This document shows positions 46,772-55,961 of a stretch of 64,000 nucleotides of DNA, piece by piece. The notes under the pieces are model-generated. The model did not search any database. It was not told where the DNA came from and was given only the letters and a program-made list of their open reading frames with translations. Source of the stretch: Anaerobacterium chartisolvens (GTDB taxonomy: Bacteria > Bacillota > Clostridia > Acetivibrionales > DSM-27016); assembly GCF_003337415.1 (NCBI RefSeq), contig NZ_QPJT01000009.1, positions 112,795 through 176,794 of the forward strand, given 5' to 3'. The position numbers and the translations under genes were made by a program. Each line of letters opens with the position of its first letter. Position 1 is the first letter of the stretch.

Positions 46772-48934
46772 CTATTTTAGTGCCGAAACCACATTCCCCA
46801 CCAGCTTTAAGCCGTTATTTTCCTTCAGCGTCATTATAGACTCAGGGTGAAATTGCACTGCGCTTATAGCAAGCTCTCTATGCTCAACAGCCATAACAAT
46901 ATTATCCTCAGAAACAGCCGTCACCTTCAGGCATTCGGGCACCTCCGCGGCATAAAGGGAATGATACCTTCCCACACAAAATTCCTCCGGCAGCCCCGCA
47001 AACAGCTTGCCTGTGGCATCGGCGTTTATACGTGACGATTTCCCGTGCTGCGCATAGTCAAGCTGTCCCAGCCTTCCTCCAAAATACTCTACAAGCCCCT
47101 GTAATCCCAGACATACACCAAATATCGGTATGCCCCTTTCAATGCTCAGTTTAATGGTGAGGTTTAAATTAAATTGCTCCGGCCTTCCCGGCCCCGGAGA
47201 AAGAACAATAAGATCAAAGCCTGCTTCCCCCGAAGCTAACACCTTTTGCGCCTGACCCGAACGCAGTGTCACAACAGAAGCCCCCGTTTGCCTGAAATAG
47301 TCTGCAAGAGTGTGTACAAAGGAATCCTCATGATCTACAAACAGTATCTTTTTGCCCGCACCGCTTTTCAATTCCTCCTTCGGCAATTCCACCCTCCGTG
47401 CCTTATTAAATTCCACTGCCTTCACCAGCGCGGCGGCCTTTACATACGTTTCCTCCTCCTCATCCTCCGGGACTGAATCGATAAGAAGGGTTGCTCCGGC
47501 CCTTATTTTGGCTACTCCGTTGTTTTCTATTTTAATGGTGCGGAGGGTAAGTCCGGTATTGATATCACCGTTAAAAGCAATATACCCCACCGCGCCTCCA
47601 TACCACTCCCTGCACGAATCCTCCTGATTCTCTATCCAGCTTATGGCCGCCTTCTTGGGCGCTCCCGTTATGGTTACCGCCCACATATGTGTCATGAAGG
47701 CGTCTAACGAATCAAATTCGGGCCTTAAATATCCTTCGACATGATCAACGGTGTGGATCAAATGCGAGTAAAATTCGCATTGCCTCCTCCCTATAACCTT
47801 TACAGTACCGGGTATACAAATCCTGGATTTATCGTTTCTGTCAACATCGGTGCACATTGTAAGCTCCGACTCATCCTTGTAGGAATTCAGCAGCCTTTTT
47901 ATCTGCTCGGCATCCTCTATTGCATCCTTTCCCCTTTTAATGGTGCCGGAAATAGGACATGTCTCAACGCGATTATTTTCAACACGGACATACATTTCAG
48001 GAGATGAACCCACGAGATACTCTCCTCCCATATTAATTATAAAGCCATATGGACTTGGATTGGATGCCTTCAGATTGTTGAAAATTTCCGATGGCGTTGA
48101 GCTGCATTTATAATAAAGCGTGTGAGAGGGCACAACCTCAAACATGTCTCCAACCTTAAAGGATTCTATAGCCTTTCTGACAATGGAGGCATATTTCCCC
48201 TTTTCGGTTTTGGGAAGCTGAACATCTCCGCAGCCTGCGCCAAATTCGTTCCTGCTGCCCTCCACAGGTATTCCCTCCGTGCTTACGCCGTCAACAATGA
48301 ACTCATAGCTTATTTCACTGGCCTGCGCCATTCTATGATCCACTACAGTTATGCGGTCGGGCATAAAGAGCACAAGATCATTGGCGGCTTCAGGGCGTTC
48401 ATGCTTTAACTCAATGGGATCAAACTGAAACACCAGATCATATCCAAAACCCCCATAAAACCCGAGGAATTTATCATCCTTGCATGAAAACAACCGATTG
48501 ACGGCCCGGATTACCGAAAAAATACTGGGCTGCTTGCTTCTCTCCTCTTCGCTGAAAACAGCGTCGCTTCTCTTTACCGTTCCTTCTATGCCCGCGCTGC
48601 TCAAATTGATGCCTTCTATATCGCTATTGCCCTTCAAATGATTATAAATAGCACCAAGCAGAACCTCACCGCGTTTATTCAAGGCATTGAAAGCAAAGGA
48701 ACGCTTTTTGGCCCTCAGCTCCAGGCAGGGGTTTACAAAGCCTATGTCCCACCTCGAATACCTTCCCGGATACTCGTAGCTGCTTGAAAAAAGGGCCCCC
48801 TTGCTGCTGTCAATAAGCTCTAAAATCTTATTAACGCTTGCCTTTGCATCGGACGATACCGTTTTTCTTTTAATTTTTATATTGCCCTCGGTCAAATACT
48901 CAAAAAACCCATCATCAGATAAATATTCGAACAT
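46772..48934 (-). CDS. trpE(G): Fused anthranilate synthase, components I and II
   Basis: First enzyme of tryptophan synthesis: chorismate plus glutamine to anthranilate. Residues about 1-515 are component I (FKVGDMFEVVPSHTLYYKCSSTPSEIFNNLK; PYGFIINMGGEYLVGSSPEMYVRVENNRVETCPISGTIKRG; TMCTDVDRNDKSRICIPGTV; VTITGAPKKAAISWI). Residues about 525-720 are a class I glutamine amidotransferase (PGPGRPEQF; the nucleophile Cys in FGVCLGLQGLVEYF; VQFHPESIMTL). The single-chain form is best known from Rhizobiales and is unusual here. The start at 48934 follows AAAGGAG; a GTG at 48943 lies inside that site. No other trp gene is nearby. Regulation appears TRAP-like. Confidence 0.93.
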   Translation of the reverse strand: MFEYLSDDGFFEYLTEGNIKIKRKTVSSDAKASVNKILELIDSSKGALFSSSYEYPGRYSRWDIGFVNPCLELRAKKRSFAFNALNKRGEVLLGAIYNHLKGNSDIEGINLSSAGIEGTVKRSDAVFSEEERSKQPSIFSVIRAVNRLFSCKDDKFLGFYGGFGYDLVFQFDPIELKHERPEAANDLVLFMPDRITVVDHRMAQASEISYEFIVDGVSTEGIPVEGSRNEFGAGCGDVQLPKTEKGKYASIVRKAIESFKVGDMFEVVPSHTLYYKCSSTPSEIFNNLKASNPSPYGFIINMGGEYLVGSSPEMYVRVENNRVETCPISGTIKRGKDAIEDAEQIKRLLNSYKDESELTMCTDVDRNDKSRICIPGTVKVIGRRQCEFYSHLIHTVDHVEGYLRPEFDSLDAFMTHMWAVTITGAPKKAAISWIENQEDSCREWYGGAVGYIAFNGDINTGLTLRTIKIENNGVAKIRAGATLLIDSVPEDEEEETYVKAAALVKAVEFNKARRVELPKEELKSGAGKKILFVDHEDSFVHTLADYFRQTGASVVTLRSGQAQKVLASGEAGFDLIVLSPGPGRPEQFNLNLTIKLSIERGIPIFGVCLGLQGLVEYFGGRLGQLDYAQHGKSSRINADATGKLFAGLPEEFCVGRYHSLYAAEVPECLKVTAVSEDNIVMAVEHRELAISAVQFHPESIMTLKENNGLKLVGNVVSALK

Positions 48935-48940
48935 AAAAAA

Positions 48941-48970
48941 CACTCCTTTAAATTTAATTTAGAAGGAGTG
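48941..48970 (-). promoter_or_regulatory. Hairpin that can hide the trpE(G) ribosome-binding site
   Basis: AAGGAGTG, which includes the Shine-Dalgarno sequence, is complementary to CACTCCTT located 14 bases upstream in the leader (arms 48941-48948 and 48963-48970). The upstream arm can alternatively pair with the GAG-repeat segment at 49022-49054, giving mutually exclusive structures. Confidence 0.65.
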
Positions 48971-49021
48971 AAGAGAATTGTCCTGCGACAGAACCCCCAA
49001 AAAAAGAACCACCACGATTAA

Positions 49022-49063
49022 GCTTTCTCTTCTCCACTCTTCTCTTCTCTACTCATCTTACTC
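49022..49063 (-). promoter_or_regulatory. TRAP-type GAG-repeat array in the trpE(G) leader
   Basis: On the minus strand six GAG triplets recur at an exact 5-base period (bases 49054 down to 49027), preceded by AAG in phase and another GAG one base out of phase. Spacing of 2 bases between NAG triplets is the hallmark of binding sites for the trp RNA-binding attenuation protein TRAP (MtrB). The array begins within about 5 bases of the predicted transcript start. Confidence 0.65.
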
Positions 49064-49074
49064 TCATTTATACC

Positions 49075-49103
49075 ATTATAAGAAAATTATTTATTTTCGT
49101 CAA
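49075..49103 (-). promoter_or_regulatory. Sigma-A promoter of trpE(G)
   Basis: Minus-strand TTGACG (49103-49098), 17-base spacer, TATAAT (49080-49075). The predicted transcript start lies near 49068, just before the GAG array. Confidence 0.85.
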
Positions 49104-49302
49104 GCTTTCTATTTTACGCCTTTCAATTCGCAGTTGGCTGCATGAGGGATTATCTGGAAGAAAATTTCATTTGACCCGTAAGGAATACTTCTAAGAAAAA
49201 TGTCTGATGACGGACCCCAGAGACATTTCCCTACAAGGCATTTTTCGATGCTATTGAAATTTTCTGCAAGATTTCCCTCGTGCAAAGCCAAATTGCAAAT
49301 CG

Positions 49303-50562
49303 CTATTTTACTCCTATATCCTTCCTGTAATGCATGTCCTTGAAGCTTATCTTTTTAACGGCATCATATGCCCTTGAAATGGCATCGGTAAGAGAAGCCC
49401 CCACGGCAGTTACTCCTAAAACGCGCCCTCCCGCCGTATAGTATCTTCCGTCCTCACATCTCGTGCCGGCATGAAAAACAATGTTTCCGCCATTTTTGCA
49501 GGCATCCTCAATGCCGCTTATTTCATGGCCTGTAGAATAGCTTCCGGGATACCCTCCCGAAGCCATTATAACGCATACGGAAGCATTATCATGCCATTCT
49601 ATGTTGAGGCTGTCAAGCCTCTCGTCTATAACAGCGTTAAATACCTCAACCAGATCATTTTTAAGCCTTGGAAGCACTACCTGAGTTTCAGGGTCCCCGA
49701 ACCTTGCGTTATATTCCAGTACCTTAGGCCCGTCTTCCGTTATTATAAGCCCGAAATACAATACTCCTTTAAATTTCCTGCCCTCATTATTCATTGCCTC
49801 TATAGTAGGCTTATATATCTTTTCCATGCAATACTCAGCCATTTGGGAGTCATAAATCCTGCTGGGAGAAAATGTTCCCATTCCACCCGTGTTGAGTCCC
49901 TGATCATTGTCCAGAGCCCTTTTATGATCCTGAGAGCTTACCATAGGCACCACCGTGCTTCCGTCGGTGAACGCCAGAACAGACACCTCGGGGCCTGTCA
50001 GAAACTCCTCTATTACAACGGTGTCCCCCGCACTTCCGAACGCCTTATTTTCCATCATGCTTTTAACAGCCTCCGAAGCCTCATCAAAGGATTGGGCTAT
50101 GATTACTCCCTTTCCAAGGGCAAGCCCGTCTGCTTTTACAACTATGGGGTAGCTCTGATGCCTTAAATACTCCACAGCCTTGCTGCTGTCATCAAAAACC
50201 TCATATCCCGCCGTAGGTATTCCGTATTTCTTCATCAGGTCCTTAGAGAAGGATTTGCTTCCCTCGAGAATTGCAGCACTTTTGCGGGGACCAAAAGCCC
50301 TTATGCCGGCCTCTTCGAGGGCATCCACCATTCCCGCCACCAGCGGGTCGTCAGGTGCGACAACAACCATATCCACTCCATTGCCCCTTGAAAACTCAAC
50401 TACTCCCTCTATATCCATGGCCTTTAGAGGCACACACTCAGCAAGACCTGCAATTCCCCCGTTTCCGGGGGCACAGTATATCTTTTCAACCAGAGGGCTT
50501 TGAGCCAGCTTCCACACAATGGCATGTTCCCTGCCTCCGCCCCCAACCACAAGTATTTTCAT
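49303..50562 (-). CDS. purD: Phosphoribosylamine-glycine ligase
   Basis: ATP-grasp ligase for step two of purine synthesis. The 419-residue protein starts MKILVVGGGGREHAIVWKLAQSP, has FSKDLMKKYGIPTAGYEVF and PIVVKADGLALGKGVIIA (ATP-grasp), VIEEFLTGPEVSVLAFTDG, NTGGMGTFSPSRIY and LEYNARFGDPETQVVLPRL. It is the last gene of the purEFMNHD unit, 16 bases after purH. Confidence 0.97.
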   Translation of the reverse strand: MKILVVGGGGREHAIVWKLAQSPLVEKIYCAPGNGGIAGLAECVPLKAMDIEGVVEFSRGNGVDMVVVAPDDPLVAGMVDALEEAGIRAFGPRKSAAILEGSKSFSKDLMKKYGIPTAGYEVFDDSSKAVEYLRHQSYPIVVKADGLALGKGVIIAQSFDEASEAVKSMMENKAFGSAGDTVVIEEFLTGPEVSVLAFTDGSTVVPMVSSQDHKRALDNDQGLNTGGMGTFSPSRIYDSQMAEYCMEKIYKPTIEAMNNEGRKFKGVLYFGLIITEDGPKVLEYNARFGDPETQVVLPRLKNDLVEVFNAVIDERLDSLNIEWHDNASVCVIMASGGYPGSYSTGHEISGIEDACKNGGNIVFHAGTRCEDGRYYTAGGRVLGVTAVGASLTDAISRAYDAVKKISFKDMHYRKDIGVK

Positions 50563-50578
50563 TTTGCGTCCTCCAATT

Positions 50579-52123
50579 TTAATGCTTAAAATGCCTCATC
50601 CCTGTAAACACCATAGCAATTCCGTGCTTATTGCAAGCGTCTATAGACTCCTGATCCCTTACCGAGCCTCCTGGCTGAATAATAGCCTTTATCCCGGCAG
50701 CGGCCGCCGCCTCTACGCAGTCGCTGAACGGGAAATAGGCATCAGATGCCATAACCGCTCCGTTTGCTCTGTCTCCTGCGTACTCTATAGCTATCTTTGC
50801 AGCCATTATCCTGTTGGTCTGTCCGGGGCCTATTCCAAGTGACTGCTTATTCTTTGCAAGAGCTATTCCGTTCGACTTTGTGTGCTTTACCACCGTCATT
50901 GCAAAAATCATGTCCTCAATTTGCTGGGCGGCAGGCCTTACCTCTGTGACAACCTTAAGCTCGTCAAGGTTTATAAGCTCATTGTTGTAATTCTGAACAA
51001 GCAGCCCTCCCGCAACCTTCTTCATGTCATATGTGCCTGCGGGAAGCTTTGCGGATATATTATCAAGCTGCATAAGCCTTAAATTCTTTTTCTGTGTCAG
51101 TATGCCAATCGCCTCCTCTGTAAAGGAGGGTGCTATAACTATTTCAAGAAAAATCTTATGTATTTCCTCCGCCACAGCGGCGTCAACCTCCCTGTTCAAA
51201 GCCAGTATTCCTCCAAATATTGAAACAGGGTCCGACTCGTAGGTCTTTACATAAGCGTCATATATGTTGTCGGAGCTGGCAACTCCGCATGGGTTTGCAT
51301 GTTTTACCGCCACAGCGGTGGGCTGCTCAAACTCCTTTAAAAGCTCCAGCGCTCCGTTTATGTCATTTATGTTGTTGTACGACAGCTCCTTGCCGTGAAG
51401 CTGCTTTGCGGCTGTTATGCACCCGACATTAGCGCCGACTTCCTTATAAAATACCGCCTTCTGATGGGGGTTTTCCCCATATCTCATTTCCTGAGCCTTT
51501 TCAAAGGTCAGTGAAAGGGTTTCAGGGAAAAATTCCTCTCCCAGCTTATCCCTCAAATACCCCGCTATAAGCGTGTCATAATGACTGGTGTGCTCAAACA
51601 CCTTATAGGCAAGCTTAAACTTTGTCTTTACGGATATTTCCCGTGATGCCTTTATTTCCTCTAAAACCGCGCCATAATCAGAAGGATCTACAATTACCGC
51701 TACATCCTGATAATTCTTGGCTGCGGCACGGAGCATTGTAGGGCCGCCTATATCTATATTTTCAATAGCCTCCTCAAGGTCTACATTCCCTTTAAGTATG
51801 GTCTGCTTAAAGGGGTAGAGGTTTATAACAACCATATCTATGGGTTCAACCCCCAGCTCCTTAATTTGCTCCATATGCTGCTCATTATCTCTTATTGCCA
51901 GAAGCCCTGCGTGAATATTGGGATGAAGTGTCTTAACCCTCCCGTCAAGGCACTCTGGAAAGCCTGTTATATCGGATACATTTATCACATCTATACCCGC
52001 ATCCTTTAAAGCAGCCGAGGTTCCTCCGGTTGATATTATTTCCACACCGCAGCCCGCAAGCTCCTTTGCCAGATCAACTATCCCCGTTTTATCGGATACG
52101 CTTATCAATGCGCGTTTAATCAT
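50579..52123 (-). CDS. purH: Bifunctional AICAR transformylase/IMP cyclohydrolase
   Basis: Catalyses the last two steps to IMP. The N-terminal IMP cyclohydrolase part (residues 1-200) has [37 protein letters not shown] and [17 protein letters not shown]; the C-terminal transformylase has [17 protein letters not shown] wording ([14 protein letters not shown]), [11 protein letters not shown] with its catalytic Lys-His, and [34 protein letters not shown]. At 514 residues it is standard. Confidence 0.97.
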   Translation of the reverse strand: MIKRALISVSDKTGIVDLAKELAGCGVEIISTGGTSAALKDAGIDVINVSDITGFPECLDGRVKTLHPNIHAGLLAIRDNEQHMEQIKELGVEPIDMVVINLYPFKQTILKGNVDLEEAIENIDIGGPTMLRAAAKNYQDVAVIVDPSDYGAVLEEIKASREISVKTKFKLAYKVFEHTSHYDTLIAGYLRDKLGEEFFPETLSLTFEKAQEMRYGENPHQKAVFYKEVGANVGCITAAKQLHGKELSYNNINDINGALELLKEFEQPTAVAVKHANPCGVASSDNIYDAYVKTYESDPVSIFGGILALNREVDAAVAEEIHKIFLEIVIAPSFTEEAIGILTQKKNLRLMQLDNISAKLPAGTYDMKKVAGGLLVQNYNNELINLDELKVVTEVRPAAQQIEDMIFAMTVVKHTKSNGIALAKNKQSLGIGPGQTNRIMAAKIAIEYAGDRANGAVMASDAYFPFSDCVEAAAAAGIKAIIQPGGSVRDQESIDACNKHGIAMVFTGMRHFKH

Positions 52124-52176
52124 TTTTATTTCTCCTCCTTTATATATTTATCTTTATATATACTCTTGATATGCTG

Positions 52177-52803
52177 TCAGGGAAGTATCCTTACCCTCCT
52201 GCCCTCAACCACAAGCCTGTTTTCAGAAAACAGCTTTATTGCCGCGGGAAGTATGTCCCATTCTGCCTCTTCCATAATCCTCTTCTGCAGAGTCTCAGGA
52301 GTATCCTCCTGCTCAATAGAAACTGCCTTTTGCAGTATTATAGGCCCGGCATCGGCCTCCCGCTCCACAAAATGCACAGTCGCACCCGACACCCGGACCC
52401 CGTACTCTAAAGCCCTTCTATGCGGGATTATGCCATAATAGCCCTTTCCGCAAAACGCAGGTATAAGAGAAGGATGTATATTTATTATTTTATTTTGAAA
52501 AGCCATTGTAAACTTTTCCCCAAGAATGGAAAGGAACCCTGCCATAACTACAAGGCCCACCTGATACTCCTTAAAATGCTCAATTATTGCCGTATCATAC
52601 TCGTCTATCGAAGCATAGTCCTTACTGCTGATGCAAATGGAAGGAATACCATGCTTTGTGGCACGCTGCAAAGCATACGCGTCATGCTTTCCCGACACCA
52701 CCGTAACAATAGAGCATTTATCTAAATAGCCATTCTCGATTTTGTCTATGATTGCCTGCAGGTTAGTGCCTCCGCCCGAAACGAGCACCCCTATCCTCAG
52801 CAT
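52177..52803 (-). CDS. purN: Phosphoribosylglycinamide formyltransferase
   Basis: Transfers a formyl group from 10-formyltetrahydrofolate to [30 protein letters not shown] (substrate loop), [40 protein letters not shown] (Asn-His catalytic region), [27 protein letters not shown] (Asp). At 208 residues it is usual. It overlaps purM by 7 bases. Confidence 0.97.
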   Translation of the reverse strand: MLRIGVLVSGGGTNLQAIIDKIENGYLDKCSIVTVVSGKHDAYALQRATKHGIPSICISSKDYASIDEYDTAIIEHFKEYQVGLVVMAGFLSILGEKFTMAFQNKIINIHPSLIPAFCGKGYYGIIPHRRALEYGVRVSGATVHFVEREADAGPIILQKAVSIEQEDTPETLQKRIMEEAEWDILPAAIKLFSENRLVVEGRRVRILP

Positions 52804-53819
52804 AGCTCCACCCCGGACTCACCTCGTATAACTTCCCCGATGAGGTACGCCTGCTGGGAGGTGCTGTTCAGATATTGCAGCATATCCCCGGCAATCTCCT
52901 CATCAACGGCCATTACCATTCCTATTCCCATATTGAAGGTGTTGTATATATCCCTCTCCTTGATGTTTCCCATTTTCTGAAGGAGTGTAAATATCGGAAG
53001 GACCGGCCATGTCCCTTTGTCTATCCTGACCTTAAGCCCATCGGGAATCATTCTGGGTATGTTTTCTATGAAGCCGCCTCCTGTAATATGAGAAATTCCA
53101 TTTATCTCATATCTTTGCTTTAAATCAAGTATCGTCTTAACATACAGGCTGGTAGGCTTTAGAAGCTCATCCCCTAACGTTGTGCCAAGCGCCTCGACAT
53201 ACTCGCTCATTTTTTCGCGATTGGGGTTTAAAAGCTTTCTTACAAGGGAATAGCCATTGCTGTGAAGTCCTGAGGATGCCAGCCCTATAAGCCGGTTTCC
53301 TTCTTTAATCCTTTTACCGTCTATAATTTTAGCTCTGTCAACTATGCCCACGGCAAAGCCCGCCAGATCATACTCGTCCTCAGGGTAAAACCCCGGCATT
53401 TCCGCCGTCTCTCCCCCTATAAGCGAGCAGCCCGAGGCGGCGCACCCGTCTGCAACCCCCTTAACTATCCCGGCAATTTTATCGGGGTTATTTTTCCCAC
53501 AGGCTATATAGTCAAGAAAAAACAGTGGTTCCGCCCCCGAGCATACAATGTCATTTACGCACATGGCTACACAATCTACCCCTATTGTGTCATGCTTATC
53601 CATTAAAAAAGCTATCTTAAGCTTGGTTCCCACTCCATCGGTGCCCGAAACAAGCACAGGCTGGTCATACTTATCCTTGTTTAACGCAAACAAGCCCCCA
53701 AAGCCCCCTATATCGGAAACCACCTCAGGCCTGAAGGTTCTCTTTACATGATCTCTCATAAGCCTGACAGCCTCATAGCCTGCCTCTACATCCACGCCCG
53801 CATCCTTATATGTCGCCAT
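52797..53819 (-). CDS. purM: Phosphoribosylformylglycinamidine cyclo-ligase
   Basis: AIR synthetase. Features: [54 protein letters not shown] (ATP loop), [59 protein letters not shown] and [13 protein letters not shown]. At 340 residues it is normal. The 3' end overlaps purN. Confidence 0.97.
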   Translation of the reverse strand: MATYKDAGVDVEAGYEAVRLMRDHVKRTFRPEVVSDIGGFGGLFALNKDKYDQPVLVSGTDGVGTKLKIAFLMDKHDTIGVDCVAMCVNDIVCSGAEPLFFLDYIACGKNNPDKIAGIVKGVADGCAASGCSLIGGETAEMPGFYPEDEYDLAGFAVGIVDRAKIIDGKRIKEGNRLIGLASSGLHSNGYSLVRKLLNPNREKMSEYVEALGTTLGDELLKPTSLYVKTILDLKQRYEINGISHITGGGFIENIPRMIPDGLKVRIDKGTWPVLPIFTLLQKMGNIKERDIYNTFNMGIGMVMAVDEEIAGDMLQYLNSTSQQAYLIGEVIRGESGVELC

Positions 53820-53846
53820 TAACTATCCTCCTTAAAAGTGTAAAAA

Positions 53847-55289
53847 TCAACCGCATCCCCCGCAGGAAAATTTATTTCCCTCCATAGGCACACTCATGGG
53901 ATACTTTCCGTTAAAGCACGCGCTGCAAAAACCGCACCGGGCGCTTACGGGAGTTTTCAGCAATCCCTCCAGGCTTAAATATCCCAAGCTGTCCGCACCT
54001 ATCATCTCTCTTATCTGTTCAATTGAATTGGCGGATGCAACAAGCTGCTTGGTGGACGGTATATCCACTCCAAAATAGCAGGGGAATCTCATGGGAGGGG
54101 AGCTGACCCTCATATGCACCTCCTTAGCCCCGGCATTCTTGAGCATTTGTACAATCCTGCGGGTAGTGGTGCCTCTGACTATTGAGTCGTCTATCATTAC
54201 AATCCTTTTGCCGTCTATGGCACTCTTCATTGCGTTGAATTTTATGGTAACTCCTATTTCCCTCTGCGCCTGATCAGGCTGTATAAAGGTTCTTCCGACG
54301 TACCTGTTCTTTAAAAGACCCTGTCCGTAGGGTATGCCCGACTTCTCAGAAAAGCCCATAGCGGCAGTAAGCCCTGAGTCGGGAGCTCCTATTACCAAAT
54401 CGGCATCCACAGGATGCTCCTCTGCAAGTCTTCTTCCCGCTTCCATTCTCGCCTGATGAACACTTATACCGTCAATGTAGCTGTCAGGCCTTGCAAAATA
54501 TATAAACTCAAAAATACATAGCTTGGATTCCTCCGGTACCTCGGTCTGAATTGACTCTATTCCCTGTTCACCTATAAGAACTATCTCTCCGGGGTTGACA
54601 TCCCTCACATATTCCGCCCCTATAGCATCTAGGGCGCATGTCTCGGAAGCAAGCACATATGAATTATCCAGAATACCTATGCAAAGAGGCCTTATCCCAA
54701 GAGGGTCCCTCATTCCTACAAGCCTTTTGGGTGTGAGCAGCAGCAGAGAATATGACCCTTTCAAATCCTTTATCATTTTAGTCAGGGTTTCTTCAATGCT
54801 TTCACTGGTAATCCTATACCTCGACAGGAGGTTTAAAATAACCTCTGAATCATTGCTGGACTGAAATATTGCCCCCTTGTTCTCTAAATCCGTCCTCAGC
54901 TCCAACGCATTTACAAGATTTCCGTTGTGGGCAAGAGCCATCTGTCCATTCCTGTAATTTATTACCATAGGCTGTGCGTTTTCTCTTCGGCTGGCGCCGG
55001 TTGTTGAATATCGGACATGACCTATGGCGATCTGCCCCTTAAGGTGGTTTACAACCACGTCATTGAAAACCTCTGGAACCAGTCCCATGTCCTTATGATA
55101 AAGTATGGTCCCATTGTCGTTTACCGCAATTCCGCAGCTTTCCTGCCCCCTGTGCTGAAGTGCATACAAGCCGTAATAGGTAAGACGGGCAATGTCGTGA
55201 CGGTCATTGTTGAATATGCCGAACACTCCGCACTCTTCCCTTAATTTGTCAAATCTTATACCATCCCTCATGCTATTATAAAAATTCAT
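53847..55289 (-). CDS. purF: Amidophosphoribosyltransferase
   Basis: Commits PRPP to purine synthesis. A short propeptide ends before the catalytic Cys in EECGVFGIF (residue 20 of the 480), as in the Bacillus-type enzyme that also holds an Fe-S cluster; cysteines in ARCGFCSACFNGKYP and near the end (FSCGGCG) fit such a cluster. PRPP loop: IVMIDDSIVRGTTTRRIVQML. The ATG at 55289 gives better spacing to AGGAG than the ATG at 55295. Confidence 0.95.
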   Translation of the reverse strand: MNFYNSMRDGIRFDKLREECGVFGIFNNDRHDIARLTYYGLYALQHRGQESCGIAVNDNGTILYHKDMGLVPEVFNDVVVNHLKGQIAIGHVRYSTTGASRRENAQPMVINYRNGQMALAHNGNLVNALELRTDLENKGAIFQSSNDSEVILNLLSRYRITSESIEETLTKMIKDLKGSYSLLLLTPKRLVGMRDPLGIRPLCIGILDNSYVLASETCALDAIGAEYVRDVNPGEIVLIGEQGIESIQTEVPEESKLCIFEFIYFARPDSYIDGISVHQARMEAGRRLAEEHPVDADLVIGAPDSGLTAAMGFSEKSGIPYGQGLLKNRYVGRTFIQPDQAQREIGVTIKFNAMKSAIDGKRIVMIDDSIVRGTTTRRIVQMLKNAGAKEVHMRVSSPPMRFPCYFGVDIPSTKQLVASANSIEQIREMIGADSLGYLSLEGLLKTPVSARCGFCSACFNGKYPMSVPMEGNKFSCGGCG

Positions 55290-55326
55290 GGTCATTCTCC
55301 TATAAACCGCTTGATGACTGTTAGTT

Positions 55327-55860
55327 TTATATTTCCTTAAGCTTCTCCTGCAAATCGTTATTTTTTTCCTCTACCTTTTTTGCCAATTTCTTTTTATAAT
55401 CCTTCATCTTCGCCCTTAATTCAGGGTGTAATCCCGATAGTATCTGAACCGCCAGCAGCGCGGCATTTTCAGCACCGTCTATTGCGACTGTGGCTACCGG
55501 TATTCCCGTCGGCATTTGAACTATTGACAGCAGCGAGTCAAGTCCGTCCATTGTAGATGATTTAATCGGAATACCTATAACGGGAAGAGTTGTAAACGCG
55601 GCTAATACTCCCGGCAAATGTGCAGCCTTTCCCGCAGCGGCGATGATGACTCCAATTCCGTTTTTCTCGGCATTTTTTGCAAATTCGGCGGCCTTGTCGG
55701 GTGTTCTGTGAGCAGAACAGACCATAGCCTGCACCTCTACTCCAAAATCCTTAAGAAGCTTTATGCAGCTTTTTAAGGTAGGAAAATCAGAGTCACTTCC
55801 CATAATTACAGCAACTTTTGCCGCTTGGTTCTTTTCTAAGGCTTTCGATTTTTTATCCAT
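55327..55860 (-). CDS. purE: N5-carboxyaminoimidazole ribonucleotide mutase
   Basis: PurE class I type. [47 protein letters not shown] contains the conserved GSxSD and SAHR motifs; [29 protein letters not shown] is the mutase core. At 177 residues it carries a Lys-rich coiled C-terminal tail ([21 protein letters not shown]) slightly longer than usual. First gene of the purine unit; AAGGAGC lies a few bases before the ATG. No PurK partner is in the window. Confidence 0.95.
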   Translation of the reverse strand: MDKKSKALEKNQAAKVAVIMGSDSDFPTLKSCIKLLKDFGVEVQAMVCSAHRTPDKAAEFAKNAEKNGIGVIIAAAGKAAHLPGVLAAFTTLPVIGIPIKSSTMDGLDSLLSIVQMPTGIPVATVAIDGAENAALLAVQILSGLHPELRAKMKDYKKKLAKKVEEKNNDLQEKLKEI

Positions 55861-55914
55861 TCTAACCAGCTCCTTTTGCCACTAAAATATCTGCAACTAT
55901 ATATAATGTTTATC

Positions 55915-55957
55915 AAAATGCAAAGTCCGGCTTTTATGAAGTCGGACTTTGCATTTT
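55915..55957. terminator. 18-bp hairpin after the NCS2 permease gene
   Basis: AAAATGCAAAGTCCGGCT (55915-55932) and AGTCGGACTTTGCATTTT (55940-55957), one wobble. T-runs on both sides. It separates the permease from purE. Confidence 0.85.
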
Positions 55958-55961
55958 GCTG

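Noticed and set aside
48985..49015. A Trp/Phe-rich reading (WWFFFW) in the trpE(G) leader that might be an attenuator leader peptide
   Set aside because: A TAA lies directly before the Trp codons in that frame and no start codon follows; the GAG-repeat model explains the leader better.
49109..49291. 60-residue minus-strand frame between purD and the trpE(G) promoter
   Set aside because: Starts at TTG without a ribosome-binding site and matches nothing recognised.
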